Below are positions 44,025 to 53,327 of a stretch of DNA of 64,000 bases, in pieces (the stretch's first letter is position 1; each line of letters begins with the position of its first letter). The stretch comes from Bacillus sp. FJAT-45350 (GTDB lineage Bacteria > Bacillota > Bacilli > Bacillales > NISU01), in assembly GCF_002335805.1 (NCBI RefSeq), contig NZ_NISU01000001.1, positions 2,116,079 through 2,180,078 of the forward strand, in the 5' to 3' direction. The notes beneath the pieces were generated by a model, which had not been told where the DNA came from, ran no database searches, and saw only the letters and a program-made list of their open reading frames with translations. The position numbers and the translations under genes are program-made.

Positions 44025-44927
44025 ATGATTTACGACTGCATTATAGTTGGTGGTGGAATTGCTGGCTTACAAGCTGCAATTCAGCTCGGTCGATATAAGC
44101 ATTCGGTAGCTGTAATTGATTCAAATAAAGGGCGTTCTTCCTTATGTAAAGAATATCACAATATTCTAGGTTGGCCTGATGGTATTAGTGGTGATTACTT
44201 TAGACAAAGTGGAAAAATTCATGCAGAACGTTATGGAGTGAAATTCATTGACTCTAAAGCATTAAAAGTGAAAAAAAATAAAGAACTTTTTTCCATCACA
44301 GTAGCAAATAATGACTCTCCAATGCTTAGTAAACGAATATTATTTGCTACAGGTATTACCGACTCATTACCTGAGTTGCCAGGTTTACTCCCGTGCTTAG
44401 GAAATAGTATTTACCTATGCCCTGACTGTGACGGTTATGAAGTAAAAGATAAACGAACAATTGTATTAGGTTCAGGTGAAAAAGGAGCAAATTTATCATT
44501 AATCATCCATTATTGGACAAAAGAAATCATTTATGTCAATCATACACTTGACACAATAAGTGAAGATACATTACAACGATTAGAAAACTATAATATTCAA
44601 GTCATTGAAGAACCTATCGCCGCTTTAAAAACTGATGGAAAATCACAATTTCATGGAGTCACATTAAAAAATGGTCAAACAATAAATGCGAAACATAGTT
44701 TTATTGCCTTTAGTGGAACAAAAGTAAATTCCGATTTGGCAAAAAGCCTCGGGGTCGAGCGTTTAGAAAATAAGCATATCGTTGTTGACCCTCGTACAAA
44801 AATGACCAATGTGCCAAATGTGTGGGCAGTTGGCGATGCCACTGTACATTCTCAGCTATTAACAATTGCAATGGGAGACGGTGCACAAGCGGCCATATGG
44901 ATTCACAAAAGCTTATTATCAAGTTGA
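44025..44927 (+). CDS. Thioredoxin reductase-like FAD/NAD(P)H oxidoreductase
   Basis: 300 residues, class II pyridine nucleotide-disulphide fold. FAD motif CIIVGGGIAGLQAAIQLGRY, ATGITDSLPELPG, the redox pair CPDCDGYEV (CxxC as in TrxB/AhpF), an NAD(P) motif degenerated to VLGSGEKGANLSL, and the FAD-binding VWAVGDATVHSQL near the end. It is shorter and more divergent than true TrxB, so the partner protein is unclear. Start at ATG 44025. An upstream frame to 43914 crosses the tnrA terminator. AAAGG lies about 11 bases before the ATG. Confidence 0.85.
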   Translation: MIYDCIIVGGGIAGLQAAIQLGRYKHSVAVIDSNKGRSSLCKEYHNILGWPDGISGDYFRQSGKIHAERYGVKFIDSKALKVKKNKELFSITVANNDSPMLSKRILFATGITDSLPELPGLLPCLGNSIYLCPDCDGYEVKDKRTIVLGSGEKGANLSLIIHYWTKEIIYVNHTLDTISEDTLQRLENYNIQVIEEPIAALKTDGKSQFHGVTLKNGQTINAKHSFIAFSGTKVNSDLAKSLGVERLENKHIVVDPRTKMTNVPNVWAVGDATVHSQLLTIAMGDGAQAAIWIHKSLLSS

Positions 44928-45002
44928 AGGGAGATTTGTCCCTTGACCTAGTAAGAAACAACGTGCATATAGTTGCACTACCCCTAAAAGGAGTGAGCAA
45001 GA

Positions 45003-45806
45003 TTGAGATTATCTTTTGTTTTTTTCATTATTACTTTATCTTTACTAAACACCCTATCTCTACCAAAAGTTTTTTCTGAAGATAATGTTTCTAAAGCAGC
45101 TATTATTATTGATGACTTTGGTGGTGATGTAAGAGGTGTGAATGAGTTTTTTGACTCACAAATACCAATTACTGTTGCTGTAATGCCTTTCCTCTCCCAC
45201 TCGAATGAACAAGCAGAAAAGGCACATGAAATCGGTTTAGAGGTAATCGTTCACCTTCCATTAGAACCGAAAAAAGGAAAAGCTTCTTGGTTAGGACCAA
45301 ATCCAATTACAAGCGATTTATCACTAGAAGAAGTCAAAGAAAGAGTCAATAAAGCAATTGAAGATGTCCCACATGCAGTTGGAATAAATAATCATATGGG
45401 CTCCAAAATAGTAGAAGACGAAAAAATCATGAGAGCCATTTTAGAAGTAGCAAAAGAAAAAGGTCTATATGTTGTCGACAGTGGGACAAGCGGTAAATCT
45501 GTTATCCCTACTTTAGCAGAAGAGCTACATATTCCATGGGGAGTTAGGGATATTTTTTTAGATGACACCCTTTCTAACAGTGGTCATGTGGAGCAACAAA
45601 TGAAAAAGTTAGCTAGAATCGCTAGTAAACAAGGACAGGCAATTGGAATTGGACACGTAGGGATAAAAGGGGAGGCTACAGTCGCAGGAGTTAAACAAGC
45701 TATGCCTTATTTAAAAGAGAATCACGTAGAAGTTGTACCTGCCTCTCATTTATTAGATTCACCAATTGATAAAGACCCTGAAAAGTTTTGGCATAAAGGA
45801 GCTTAG
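45003..45806 (+). CDS. Divergent polysaccharide deacetylase family protein
   Basis: 267 residues with an N-terminal signal peptide (LSFVFFIITLSLLNTLSLPKVFS). The domain AAIIIDDFGGDVRGVNEFFD, ITVAVMPFLSHSNEQAEKAHE, VIVHLPLEP, VGINNHMGSKIVEDEKIM, YVVDSGTSGKS and GIGHVGIKGEATV corresponds to the COG2861/YibQ-type divergent deacetylases. His and Asp residues at the expected metal positions are present. Its substrate, perhaps cell wall glycan, is not known. Start is TTG with AAAAGGAGTG upstream. It lies 27 bases before the subtilase gene, so an exported two-gene unit is likely. Confidence 0.85.
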   Translation: MRLSFVFFIITLSLLNTLSLPKVFSEDNVSKAAIIIDDFGGDVRGVNEFFDSQIPITVAVMPFLSHSNEQAEKAHEIGLEVIVHLPLEPKKGKASWLGPNPITSDLSLEEVKERVNKAIEDVPHAVGINNHMGSKIVEDEKIMRAILEVAKEKGLYVVDSGTSGKSVIPTLAEELHIPWGVRDIFLDDTLSNSGHVEQQMKKLARIASKQGQAIGIGHVGIKGEATVAGVKQAMPYLKENHVEVVPASHLLDSPIDKDPEKFWHKGA

Positions 45807-45833
45807 TATTTTACAAAAAGGGAGGTATCAGCA

Positions 45834-47615
45834 ATGCGAAAAACCTATAGAGCCGCCTTATTTGTTGGCGCATTTATCGTACTGGGCTTTGTTGCTCTAT
45901 TACTCAATAATGCAGATAATATGGGACTTCAAAACCATACTCAACAAGAACAAAATTTAGAACGCATGGATCAAGTGTTGGCTAACGACTTATCAATGAC
46001 TACCTCAATGTTTATTGACCAACTTTCTTTACAATTACACCGATGGGCAGAACAAGATTTAACTGAGCCAATGCTCCGAGAACAATTTGCACAAGAGATT
46101 GATGAACACAAACATTTTCATGGATTTGCTATGGTTGAAAATAATGAGATTAAAGAATCGATAGGTGACATAACATCAGACAAACTTGCACTTTTGACTC
46201 ATAACCATGAATCAAAACAGTTTTCCGACCCCTATGTTATGAACGGCCATCAATTTCTGTTAATGTCTGAAAACATTGATTCAAGTAAAAAGGTAGTAGG
46301 AGAAATTGATTTATCCTTCGTTAAGACTTTTGTTCATAATATGGCTTCAGTAGCTGATGCCAACGGTAATTTCTTTATATCCGGAGAAGACCCAGAGGTT
46401 AAATGGGAAACAGCGGACCGTATCCCAGACGATGTAGCCACAGAAACTGTACCCGAACTAGGTTGGAATATAGTAGTCCATTCAAAACCATCTGAGGATG
46501 AAGAAAAGGATTATCATGAAGGAGAGGCTGTCGTAAAGTTCGAGGATGAAGCAGATGCAAAAAATTGGGTTCAAGGCCAAGATGACCTACAAGTACTAAA
46601 AGATGGTGGCCCATATGTCGTTCTTCGTTCCGACACTCGAACAACCCAAGAACTTCTTAGAGAGCTCAGAAGAGATAACAGAGTTGAAGTTGCAGAACCA
46701 AACTATATTATTTCAAAACAAACAACAACGAATGCTAGAATACAGGACAAAGAAAGCTTACCTAACGATGAATTCTTCCAGGAGTATCAGTGGAATCTAT
46801 CTCAAATCTCTGCTGAAGAGGGTTGGAACCTAACTGAAGGCGCTGAAGATGTCATTATTGCTGTTTTAGACACAGGAGTTGATCCTGATCATCAAGATTT
46901 ATCAGGTAAATTATTACCTGGTTACAATGCTTTTGATGGTACGTCAAATTCATATGATGAGCATGGCCATGGAACACATGTAGCAGGTATCGCAGCCGCT
47001 ATTACAAATAATGTAACTGGAATTGCTGGTGTGTCATGGCATAACTTCATTCTTCCAATTAAGGTATTAGATGAAGATGGTCAAGGGACATCCTTTGAAG
47101 TTGCTAGAGGTATTCGTTGGGCTACTGACAACGGAGCTAAAGTCATTAATATGAGCTTAGGGGACTATTATAACTCCTTCATTCTACACGACGCTATTCG
47201 ATACGCTCATAAAAACGATGTCGTCTTAATTGCTGCGTCAGGAAATGATAATGTGAATACACCAATGTACCCATCAGATTATCCAGAGGTTCTAACAGTA
47301 GCCGCAGTGGATCACAACCGGGAACGTGCATTCTTTTCTAATTTCGGTCCACACATCGATGTAGCAGCTCCAGGAGAACATATACCTAGTACGTTCCCTG
47401 ATAATAACTATGTCATCATGAGCGGTACTTCAATGGCGGCCCCACACGTAGCAGGTCTAGCAGGACTGATTCGCTCGTTAAACCCGAATTTAACAAAAGC
47501 CGAAGTTCATAATCTCATTCGCGAGACATCATTAGACCTAGGACCTACGGGTCATGACCAATATTATGGTTTTGGAGAGATAGATGTAGCAAGAGCTTTG
47601 GAAAAATTAAGATAA
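45834..47615 (+). CDS. Membrane-anchored subtilisin-like serine protease with N-terminal sensor-like region
   Basis: 593 residues. An N-terminal membrane anchor (about 8-24) has no obvious cleavage site. An extracytoplasmic region of about 30-210 looks like a single Cache-type sensor (helix LERMDQVLANDL, then GFAMVENNEIKESIG, SSKKVVGEIDLSFV, VADANGNFFISG). A prodomain-like segment spans about 225-295 (GEAVVKFEDEADAKNWV, VEVAEPNYI). The S8 catalytic domain has D346 (VLDTGVD), H379 (HGTHVAG), an oxyanion-type Asn (AASGND) and S533 (SGTSMAAPHVAG). All catalytic residues are present. GGGAGG precedes the ATG. The Cache-like reading is from pattern only. Confidence 0.88.
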   Translation: MRKTYRAALFVGAFIVLGFVALLLNNADNMGLQNHTQQEQNLERMDQVLANDLSMTTSMFIDQLSLQLHRWAEQDLTEPMLREQFAQEIDEHKHFHGFAMVENNEIKESIGDITSDKLALLTHNHESKQFSDPYVMNGHQFLLMSENIDSSKKVVGEIDLSFVKTFVHNMASVADANGNFFISGEDPEVKWETADRIPDDVATETVPELGWNIVVHSKPSEDEEKDYHEGEAVVKFEDEADAKNWVQGQDDLQVLKDGGPYVVLRSDTRTTQELLRELRRDNRVEVAEPNYIISKQTTTNARIQDKESLPNDEFFQEYQWNLSQISAEEGWNLTEGAEDVIIAVLDTGVDPDHQDLSGKLLPGYNAFDGTSNSYDEHGHGTHVAGIAAAITNNVTGIAGVSWHNFILPIKVLDEDGQGTSFEVARGIRWATDNGAKVINMSLGDYYNSFILHDAIRYAHKNDVVLIAASGNDNVNTPMYPSDYPEVLTVAAVDHNRERAFFSNFGPHIDVAAPGEHIPSTFPDNNYVIMSGTSMAAPHVAGLAGLIRSLNPNLTKAEVHNLIRETSLDLGPTGHDQYYGFGEIDVARALEKLR

Positions 47616-47658
47616 GGAATTTCATTATTTTGCAAATACGTATGCTAGGAGGAAGAAG

Positions 47659-47841
47659 ATGGGCGTTATTGATAAAGACGGATTTCGCTTTGAGGTAGAA
47701 TACAGTGTAATAAACCAGACAGGTGCACTACATGTATACAGAGGTGGAGAATTTATTGAAGAATTAACATATAATTTTGAAGGAGATAGACCAAATCCTG
47801 AACAGATAGAGGAAATAGTTGACGGGTATGTAGGAAGATAA
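47659..47841 (+). CDS. Small YbxH/DUF5370-like protein
   Basis: 60 residues, acidic, no signal. The sequence MGVIDKDGFRFEVEYSVINQ followed by TGALHVYRGGEFIEELTY resembles the YbxH/DUF5370 family as I remember it. Uncharacterised. AGGAGGAAGAAG before the ATG is a strong site, which decides for this frame over an opposite-strand frame (47625-47849). Downstream of the subtilase by 43 bases and closed by a terminator. Confidence 0.65.
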   Translation: MGVIDKDGFRFEVEYSVINQTGALHVYRGGEFIEELTYNFEGDRPNPEQIEEIVDGYVGR

Positions 47842-47849
47842 AACAACAA

Positions 47850-47893
47850 AAAATGTACTCGTTCTAATTAGCTTGTTAGTTCGAGTACATTTT
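47850..47893. terminator. Terminator shared by the small gene and the HD-GYP gene
   Basis: AAAATGTACTCG (47850-47861) pairs with CGAGTACATTTT (47882-47893). A and T tracts on both sides allow use in both directions. Confidence 0.85.
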
Positions 47894-47900
47894 AATTTAC

Positions 47901-49280
47901 CTATACTTCCTCTTTCTTTTCATGCATTTTTCCTAATGTTAGGTCGAGGATGTCCTTTATACCAAGTAGAGCATCGTGTTCTTCACCGACTGAGAGCTGA
48001 CCATCATCCCACTTTGACTCGATTTCTTTTATCGATTTAACTATTACATCAATAAAAATATTTTCGACCGTCATTCCTTCAGTAACTTCTTTGAAGTTCT
48101 TTATTGCTTCATCTCTATTTCCATTTACAAGATTAGAAACATATGACTTCCAATTTATCTCCTTTTGATTTTGAACAGTACTTCCATCCCATTCTATAAC
48201 CTGGTCCCATTGAACAAACCGAGGGATAGTTACAGATAGATTAGTTGGTAATTCAAACGTTTTGGAACGATCAAGTTCTTCTAAAATTGGGCGATACGGT
48301 TGGTTCTCATTTACTTCTTTAATCCTCGCCCTCTTACCATTTGATAGCGTAACAATAGAATCCGCTGGATATATATTTAGTAATTCTATAAATTTCACTA
48401 AATATAACGAGTCATACTTCCCTTTCTTACCAAGTAATAACTCAATCGCTTTTGTAGAAGAAAGTGGTTCTCTATAGGACCTTTTTAAGGTTAATGCAGA
48501 ATACGTGTCTACAATCCCCATAATTCTCACTTCTGTTGACAAATCATTCCCAGTTAAGCCTTCTGGATAACCACTACCATCTAGTCGTTCATGGTGAGAT
48601 TTAACAACATCTACAAAATTTTCTGGTAATTTATTTTCCTTTAACCATTCTACTCCACAAACTGTATGACTTTGTATTTTCTCAAATTCTTCTTTAGAAA
48701 GTTTGCCTTCCTTATGCAATAAGTATCTCGGTATTTTCAACTTTCCAACGTCATGTATTAAGCAGCCAGTTGCAAATAGTTTCACATCTCTAATTCCAAC
48801 AACATCTGCTAACAATGAGCCTAATAAAAAAACATCGAAGGAATGGAAATAACTATATGAATCGACTTTTTTTAAAGTGAACAGGGCTGACGAGATTTTT
48901 GAATCTTTCAAAATTGAAGTGAAGAGATTTTCAAGCCAGCTTAATTGCTTTTCATTATGCAATACATAGCCATACCTAGATTCATTTACTACATACTGTA
49001 AACTTTCGTAAAAAAGTTGTTTAATATCAAGTAATTGTTTAGAGAAAAATATACTTTCCTTTTTTCTTTCTTCTAATAAAGAGTTGACATTCATTTGAGG
49101 AGAAAAGTCATTTCTTGATTGAACTACATCAATTTTAGTAACACCCCACAACTGGAGCTTTCTGATAACAGTATCATTTACTAGTGTACCTGCCTTAACA
49201 AGTAGTGTTCTGTTTACATATATATCACTAGTAATGATTTCTCCTTCCTCAAGTTGAGCAACATATTTTGTACTTGCCAA
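47901..49280 (-). CDS. HD-GYP domain protein, putative c-di-GMP phosphodiesterase
   Basis: About 459 residues. The N-terminus (about 1-60, EEGEIITSDIYVNRTLLVKAGTLVND) is a domain often found before HD-GYP in bacilli. The HD-GYP core (about 150-310) has HDVGKLKIPRYLLHKEGKLS, HTVCGVEWL, SHHERLDGSGYPEGLTG and RIMGIVDTYSAL. Metal ligands and the GYP motif look intact. Hydrolysis of c-di-GMP or a related cyclic dinucleotide is inferred. The C-terminal about 100 residues have no recognised domain. Start TTG 49280 (GTGAGG 6 bases before). A TTG at 49304 is the open-frame limit. Confidence 0.88.
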   Translation of the reverse strand: MASTKYVAQLEEGEIITSDIYVNRTLLVKAGTLVNDTVIRKLQLWGVTKIDVVQSRNDFSPQMNVNSLLEERKKESIFFSKQLLDIKQLFYESLQYVVNESRYGYVLHNEKQLSWLENLFTSILKDSKISSALFTLKKVDSYSYFHSFDVFLLGSLLADVVGIRDVKLFATGCLIHDVGKLKIPRYLLHKEGKLSKEEFEKIQSHTVCGVEWLKENKLPENFVDVVKSHHERLDGSGYPEGLTGNDLSTEVRIMGIVDTYSALTLKRSYREPLSSTKAIELLLGKKGKYDSLYLVKFIELLNIYPADSIVTLSNGKRARIKEVNENQPYRPILEELDRSKTFELPTNLSVTIPRFVQWDQVIEWDGSTVQNQKEINWKSYVSNLVNGNRDEAIKNFKEVTEGMTVENIFIDVIVKSIKEIESKWDDGQLSVGEEHDALLGIKDILDLTLGKMHEKKEEV

Positions 49281-49493
49281 AGCAATCCTCACCCATTTCC
49301 ACAATAATTTATCCGATTAATTTTAATTACTCTTTTTATAGATATGCACTTCATTATTTTACATAAATATAAGAATCAGTAGCAATAATTATTTAACTTA
49401 TTTCTTGAAATATATTACAGTTATGATACTAAAATGTTACATTAGATTATATACAGTGTATTATTTATATAGGTAATCTTAGTATAACTCGAA

Positions 49494-49520
49494 AAAACCT
49501 CTGCGCACAGAGGTTTTTTC
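49494..49520 (-). terminator. Terminator of the sulfate assimilation operon
   Basis: AAAAAACCTCTG, loop CGCA, CAGAGGTTTTTT, a perfect stem just past the DUF3906 gene on the minus strand. Confidence 0.92.
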
Positions 49521-49521
49521 A

Positions 49522-49728
49522 TTATTCATTCATATCTACAACAAAGCCTGTCCCACTACCGATTGTCTTCTTTTCAACTAAGCTTAGTTCTTTAATAATC
49601 GGTAGCTTTAAGTAATTTCTTTCAATTTCTCGTTCTGCAAGTTGAAAGGCTTTCTCTTCTGTTTCGGAGGCAACGACAACAAAAACAGTCTTCTTCTCCA
49701 ATACCGCTTCAAAACGGAATAAAACCAT
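49522..49728 (-). CDS. DUF3906-like small protein of the sulfate operon
   Basis: 68 residues, alpha/beta, no signal. VLFRFEAVLEKKTVFVVVASETEEKAFQLAEREIERNYLK then ELSLVEKKTIGSGTGFV matches what I recall of DUF3906. Function unknown. AGAGGTTG precedes the ATG. It follows sir by 16 bases and precedes the operon terminator, so a helper role in sulfur assimilation is suggested by context only. Confidence 0.7.
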   Translation of the reverse strand: MVLFRFEAVLEKKTVFVVVASETEEKAFQLAEREIERNYLKLPIIKELSLVEKKTIGSGTGFVVDMNE

Positions 49729-49744
49729 GCTTACAACCTCTATT

Positions 49745-51361
49745 CTATGCTGGTACTAAAATTGAATCTAAAGTCGCTTGTAGCTTTTCAATACCTACAC
49801 GTTGTGAGAAGTCAAAGAAGTTCTCTTTTTCTTCTTTATTGTCAGTATAGAACTGAAGGAATTCTTGAAGAACTTGAGGTAACTCTTCTCCATCAATTTT
49901 ACCTTGAAGCTTTTGGTTAAACTGAGCATGTTCTCTTTCTAATGTTCCACCAACATATAGTTCAAAGGCTTCTACAAGCTTTTTGTCTTTGTTTCGTAGC
50001 TTCACACCCTGTAAACCGATATCAGCAATTTGACGCTGACCACATGCATTTGGACAGCCAATCATGTGAATACGCACAGGAACATCAACAGTTATCTGCT
50101 CATCTAAGTATTCAGCCACACGACGCATGCGCTCTTTCGTTTCAACTAATGCAAGGTTACAGTATTCAATCCCTGTACATGAAACAGAGTAACCTATAAA
50201 GTTCTTTGGCTCAAGCTTAATTCGGTCAAATAGCTTTTCTTTTAATAGTCCTTCTAATTTTTCGTCTGGAACATTAGGAATGACGATATTTTGTGAGTTA
50301 CATGTACGAATTTCTCCGTTTCCGTACTCTTTCGAAATTCGCGCAAGATCAAACCACTCAGCTGAGTCCATACGCCCTACAGGTACGTTAAAGCCAACAT
50401 AGCTTAATCCTTCTTGTACCTGCTTATGAACGCCATAGAAATAACCTGCATTCCAGTCCTTAACTTTGTCTGTTCCCTTTGAAGGAAGCTCTACGTATTC
50501 CATAAGTTTTTCTTTAAACTTTTCAACGCCCCAATCAGCAATTAAGAACTTAAGACGAGCACGGTGACGTTTTTCACGGTATCCAAAATCACGGTAAATT
50601 GTCGTAATTGCAATCGCTACTTCCTTCACTTGCTCTGGACGAACAAATACATCAAGCTCTTCTGCTAAGTATGGCTTTGCCGATAAACCGCCACCTACTT
50701 TAACATGGAAGCCTATTACTTCTTCACCGTCAATTTCTTTTACAGCTGGTGTAAAAGCTAGACAGTTAATCTTGTCATGCCCCGCATTATGAACGTTTGC
50801 TGAGATTGACATTTTATATTTTCTTGGTAAGTTAGAAAAATCATAATTTCTTTGGAAGAATTGATATACATCCTCAACAATTTCTCGAGTGTCTAGTAAT
50901 TCATTTGGATCAATTCCAGCAAGTGGGTTACCAACAATTGTTCTTGGAATATCACCACATGCACCAACTGGAGACAATCCAACACTATCTAAACGTTTAT
51001 AAATATCAGGTATTTGCTCAATTGTTAACCAATGGAATTGGATTGCTTGTCGAGTTGTAATATCAATAACATCGCGACCATAGTCACGACCAATCGCAGC
51101 AAGTACTTCAGCTTGCTCGTTTGTAATGATTCCAGATGGGATGTTCACACGCATCATAAAGTAGCCATCTTCCTTTGGCTTTTGGAGATACATACCCGCC
51201 CACTTGAATAAGCTCCAGTCTTCTTTCGGAATTGAATCAAAACCTTCTTTTGCATACTTTTCAATATCTTTTAAAATATCAAGACCATCTTTTTCTAACT
51301 TTTTTAATTCATCTTTATTAAGTTTACTAGGGTCTTCAGCCCATATTTTTTCGTAAGCCAT
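49745..51361 (-). CDS. sir: Ferredoxin-type sulfite (or nitrite) reductase
   Basis: Six-electron reduction using siroheme and a [4Fe-4S] cluster. 538 residues with two ferredoxin-like half-domains (YFMMRVNIPSGIITNEQAEVLA and GYFYGVHKQVQEGLSYVGFNVPVGRM) and NirA/SirA motifs. Cluster ligands are CTGIEYCNLALVETK and GCPNACGQRQIADIG (C-x5-C and C-x3-C). TTRQAIQFHWL is the substrate loop. Sequence alone does not separate NirA from Sir. Place in an operon with sat, cysC and cysH makes sulfite the likely substrate. AGGAGG before the ATG. Confidence 0.93.
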   Translation of the reverse strand: MAYEKIWAEDPSKLNKDELKKLEKDGLDILKDIEKYAKEGFDSIPKEDWSLFKWAGMYLQKPKEDGYFMMRVNIPSGIITNEQAEVLAAIGRDYGRDVIDITTRQAIQFHWLTIEQIPDIYKRLDSVGLSPVGACGDIPRTIVGNPLAGIDPNELLDTREIVEDVYQFFQRNYDFSNLPRKYKMSISANVHNAGHDKINCLAFTPAVKEIDGEEVIGFHVKVGGGLSAKPYLAEELDVFVRPEQVKEVAIAITTIYRDFGYREKRHRARLKFLIADWGVEKFKEKLMEYVELPSKGTDKVKDWNAGYFYGVHKQVQEGLSYVGFNVPVGRMDSAEWFDLARISKEYGNGEIRTCNSQNIVIPNVPDEKLEGLLKEKLFDRIKLEPKNFIGYSVSCTGIEYCNLALVETKERMRRVAEYLDEQITVDVPVRIHMIGCPNACGQRQIADIGLQGVKLRNKDKKLVEAFELYVGGTLEREHAQFNQKLQGKIDGEELPQVLQEFLQFYTDNKEEKENFFDFSQRVGIEKLQATLDSILVPA

Positions 51362-51404
51362 GTTGTAGCCTCCTATATTATCTGTCTGTTGCGTTAAACA
51401 ACAC

Positions 51405-51998
51405 CTACAAAACTTCCTTATTCTTTAAGTATTGTATAATTAAATCTACTGATTCTTCAATAGTATGTTTATCTGTCTCAATTACTAGCTCTGGATTTTC
51501 AGGTTCTTCATAAGGAGAACTAATGCCAGTAAATTCTGGGATTTCCCCTGCTCTTGCTTTTTTATACAGACCTTTTGGATCTCTGTTTTCACATTCTTCT
51601 AACGAACATTTTACAAATATTTCGATAAATTCACCGTCTTCTACAATCTCTCTTACTTGATTTCGGTCCTCTTTAAACGGAGAAATAAAGGCAGTGCAAG
51701 TGATTAAACCAGCATCAACGAAAAGCTTTGCAACCTCTCCAATACGACGAATATTCTCCTTACGATCTTCGTCACTGAAGCCTAATCCCTTATTTAACCC
51801 GTGTCTTACATTATCTCCATCTAGCACATAACTATTTACACCTGAATCATAAAGCTTTTTTTCAACCGCATTCGCTAGTGTTGATTTCCCTGAACCAGAT
51901 AACCCAGTAAACCATAGAATTGTGCTCTTATGTTTGTTTCTCTCCTGTCGTTCATCCTTACTAATCGTCGTGTTATGCCATACAATATTTTCAGCCAT
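51405..51998 (-). CDS. cysC: Adenylylsulfate kinase
   Basis: Phosphorylates APS to PAPS. 197 residues. P-loop [78 protein letters not shown] and [16 protein letters not shown], the full CysC signature. Start ATG 51998 (GGAAGG upstream). The frame is open to 52034. Between cysP and sir in the operon. Confidence 0.96.
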   Translation of the reverse strand: MAENIVWHNTTISKDERQERNKHKSTILWFTGLSGSGKSTLANAVEKKLYDSGVNSYVLDGDNVRHGLNKGLGFSDEDRKENIRRIGEVAKLFVDAGLITCTAFISPFKEDRNQVREIVEDGEFIEIFVKCSLEECENRDPKGLYKKARAGEIPEFTGISSPYEEPENPELVIETDKHTIEESVDLIIQYLKNKEVL

Positions 51999-52181
51999 TT
52001 TTGAACCATCCTTCCCTTTATTTAAAATAGTCACGACAGGTGAACACTTTTAGCACATAGTAACCAATTAAATGACACACATGAACTGAAAAATAAGCCT
52101 TCAATTTACTATTTACTATTCTGATTGATTTACTATGTTTTAAAGATAGTGTTATTTAAGGAATTTGTCAATATTTGAAGC

Positions 52182-53264
52182 CTAAATTCCCCCACCTTGG
52201 TCATGAACTGCACGCTTTTCTTTTCTCCCTGCTTGCGCAAGACTAATGGACCCAATTGTTGCGATAAAAACGCTTAAAATAATTGCTATTGTATAAAAAT
52301 CTGCTTTTAAAAATAACATAATTAAACCATACGAGATAACAAGAGAAAATACAGGAGAGACAACCCAAACTTTAATAATTTTCTTTATAATCCCCTTTTG
52401 CCATAACTTGAATCCATTATCAGCTGTACCTATCCCAAGAATGGCAGATGTCGTAACCTGCGTTAATGGTACAGGCAATCCAAAGATTGAAGCAATAATA
52501 ACAAGTACCCCACCTATCGATGACACTGTTGTCCCTTGAGTTAAGGATAGCCTCGTAATCCTTTTACCATTCGTTTCAAGTACTCTTCCACCTAATAAAA
52601 TAGCTCCTAAACTAACAAAAATTCCACCAATGATTAACGCGGGCGTAATATCAATTAAACCGGCACCAACTAGTGGACCAACTGCATTTGCTACATTATT
52701 CATCCCTGCTGCAAAAGCTTCCAAACAGCCTGCTAACACAAGTAAAACTACTAACCACTTTTTCCATTTTCCTTCGCCTTTTAAAGCTGGCCATTTCTTT
52801 TCTGCTCGTTTTAATACAAAGCCAAATCCATAGGCAAGTCCAAAAGCAACAATTGGTACGATAACCCAAAACGATACAATGACAAATAGCTTATCAAAAT
52901 AGACTGCTTGAAAAGCCACACCTGCACCAACAATTGAACCGACAACAACTTCACTTGTAGAAAGAGGAATCCCAATCAGATTGGCAATAAAGAGGGTCAA
53001 ACAAGCTGCAGCTAGTATAATCGTAACAACGTTTACATCAACAACATCAGGAGGGATAATCCCCCCACCTATTGTTTTTACAACCTCGCCACCAGCTAAA
53101 GCACCTAGGAAGGCAAAAATGGCAACTAAAAACATCGCATTTCTTTTCTTTTTTATTGCCCCACTTCCGTAAGCTGGGCCCATGGCAGCAGCTGTACCAC
53201 TTGCCCCAATATTCATTGCAAAGAATAAGGCAATTGCAAACGCAGCTATTGTTATTAATGACAT
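52182..53264 (-). CDS. cysP: Sulfate permease, PiT family (CysP)
   Basis: 360 residues, about ten membrane helices, with two inverted halves each holding the PiT motif (FAMNIGASGTAAAMGPAYGSG near the N-terminus and FAAGMNNVANAVGPLVGAG in the second half). Family members carry phosphate or sulfate. Location between sat and cysC supports sulfate uptake, as for B. subtilis CysP. GGTGATGAG lies before the ATG. A polar loop WPALKGEGKWKKW separates the halves. Confidence 0.93.
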   Translation of the reverse strand: MSLITIAAFAIALFFAMNIGASGTAAAMGPAYGSGAIKKKRNAMFLVAIFAFLGALAGGEVVKTIGGGIIPPDVVDVNVVTIILAAACLTLFIANLIGIPLSTSEVVVGSIVGAGVAFQAVYFDKLFVIVSFWVIVPIVAFGLAYGFGFVLKRAEKKWPALKGEGKWKKWLVVLLVLAGCLEAFAAGMNNVANAVGPLVGAGLIDITPALIIGGIFVSLGAILLGGRVLETNGKRITRLSLTQGTTVSSIGGVLVIIASIFGLPVPLTQVTTSAILGIGTADNGFKLWQKGIIKKIIKVWVVSPVFSLVISYGLIMLFLKADFYTIAIILSVFIATIGSISLAQAGRKEKRAVHDQGGGI

Positions 53265-53327
53265 TTGCTCATCACCGCTACCTTCTTGTTATCCATAACC
53301 CTCACCCTCTCTAATCGCGCCTGTGGA

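Noticed and set aside
47625-47849. Minus-strand reading frame opposite the YbxH-like gene
   Set aside because: No ribosome binding site, and the plus-strand frame has a strong one, a family-like sequence and a following terminator.
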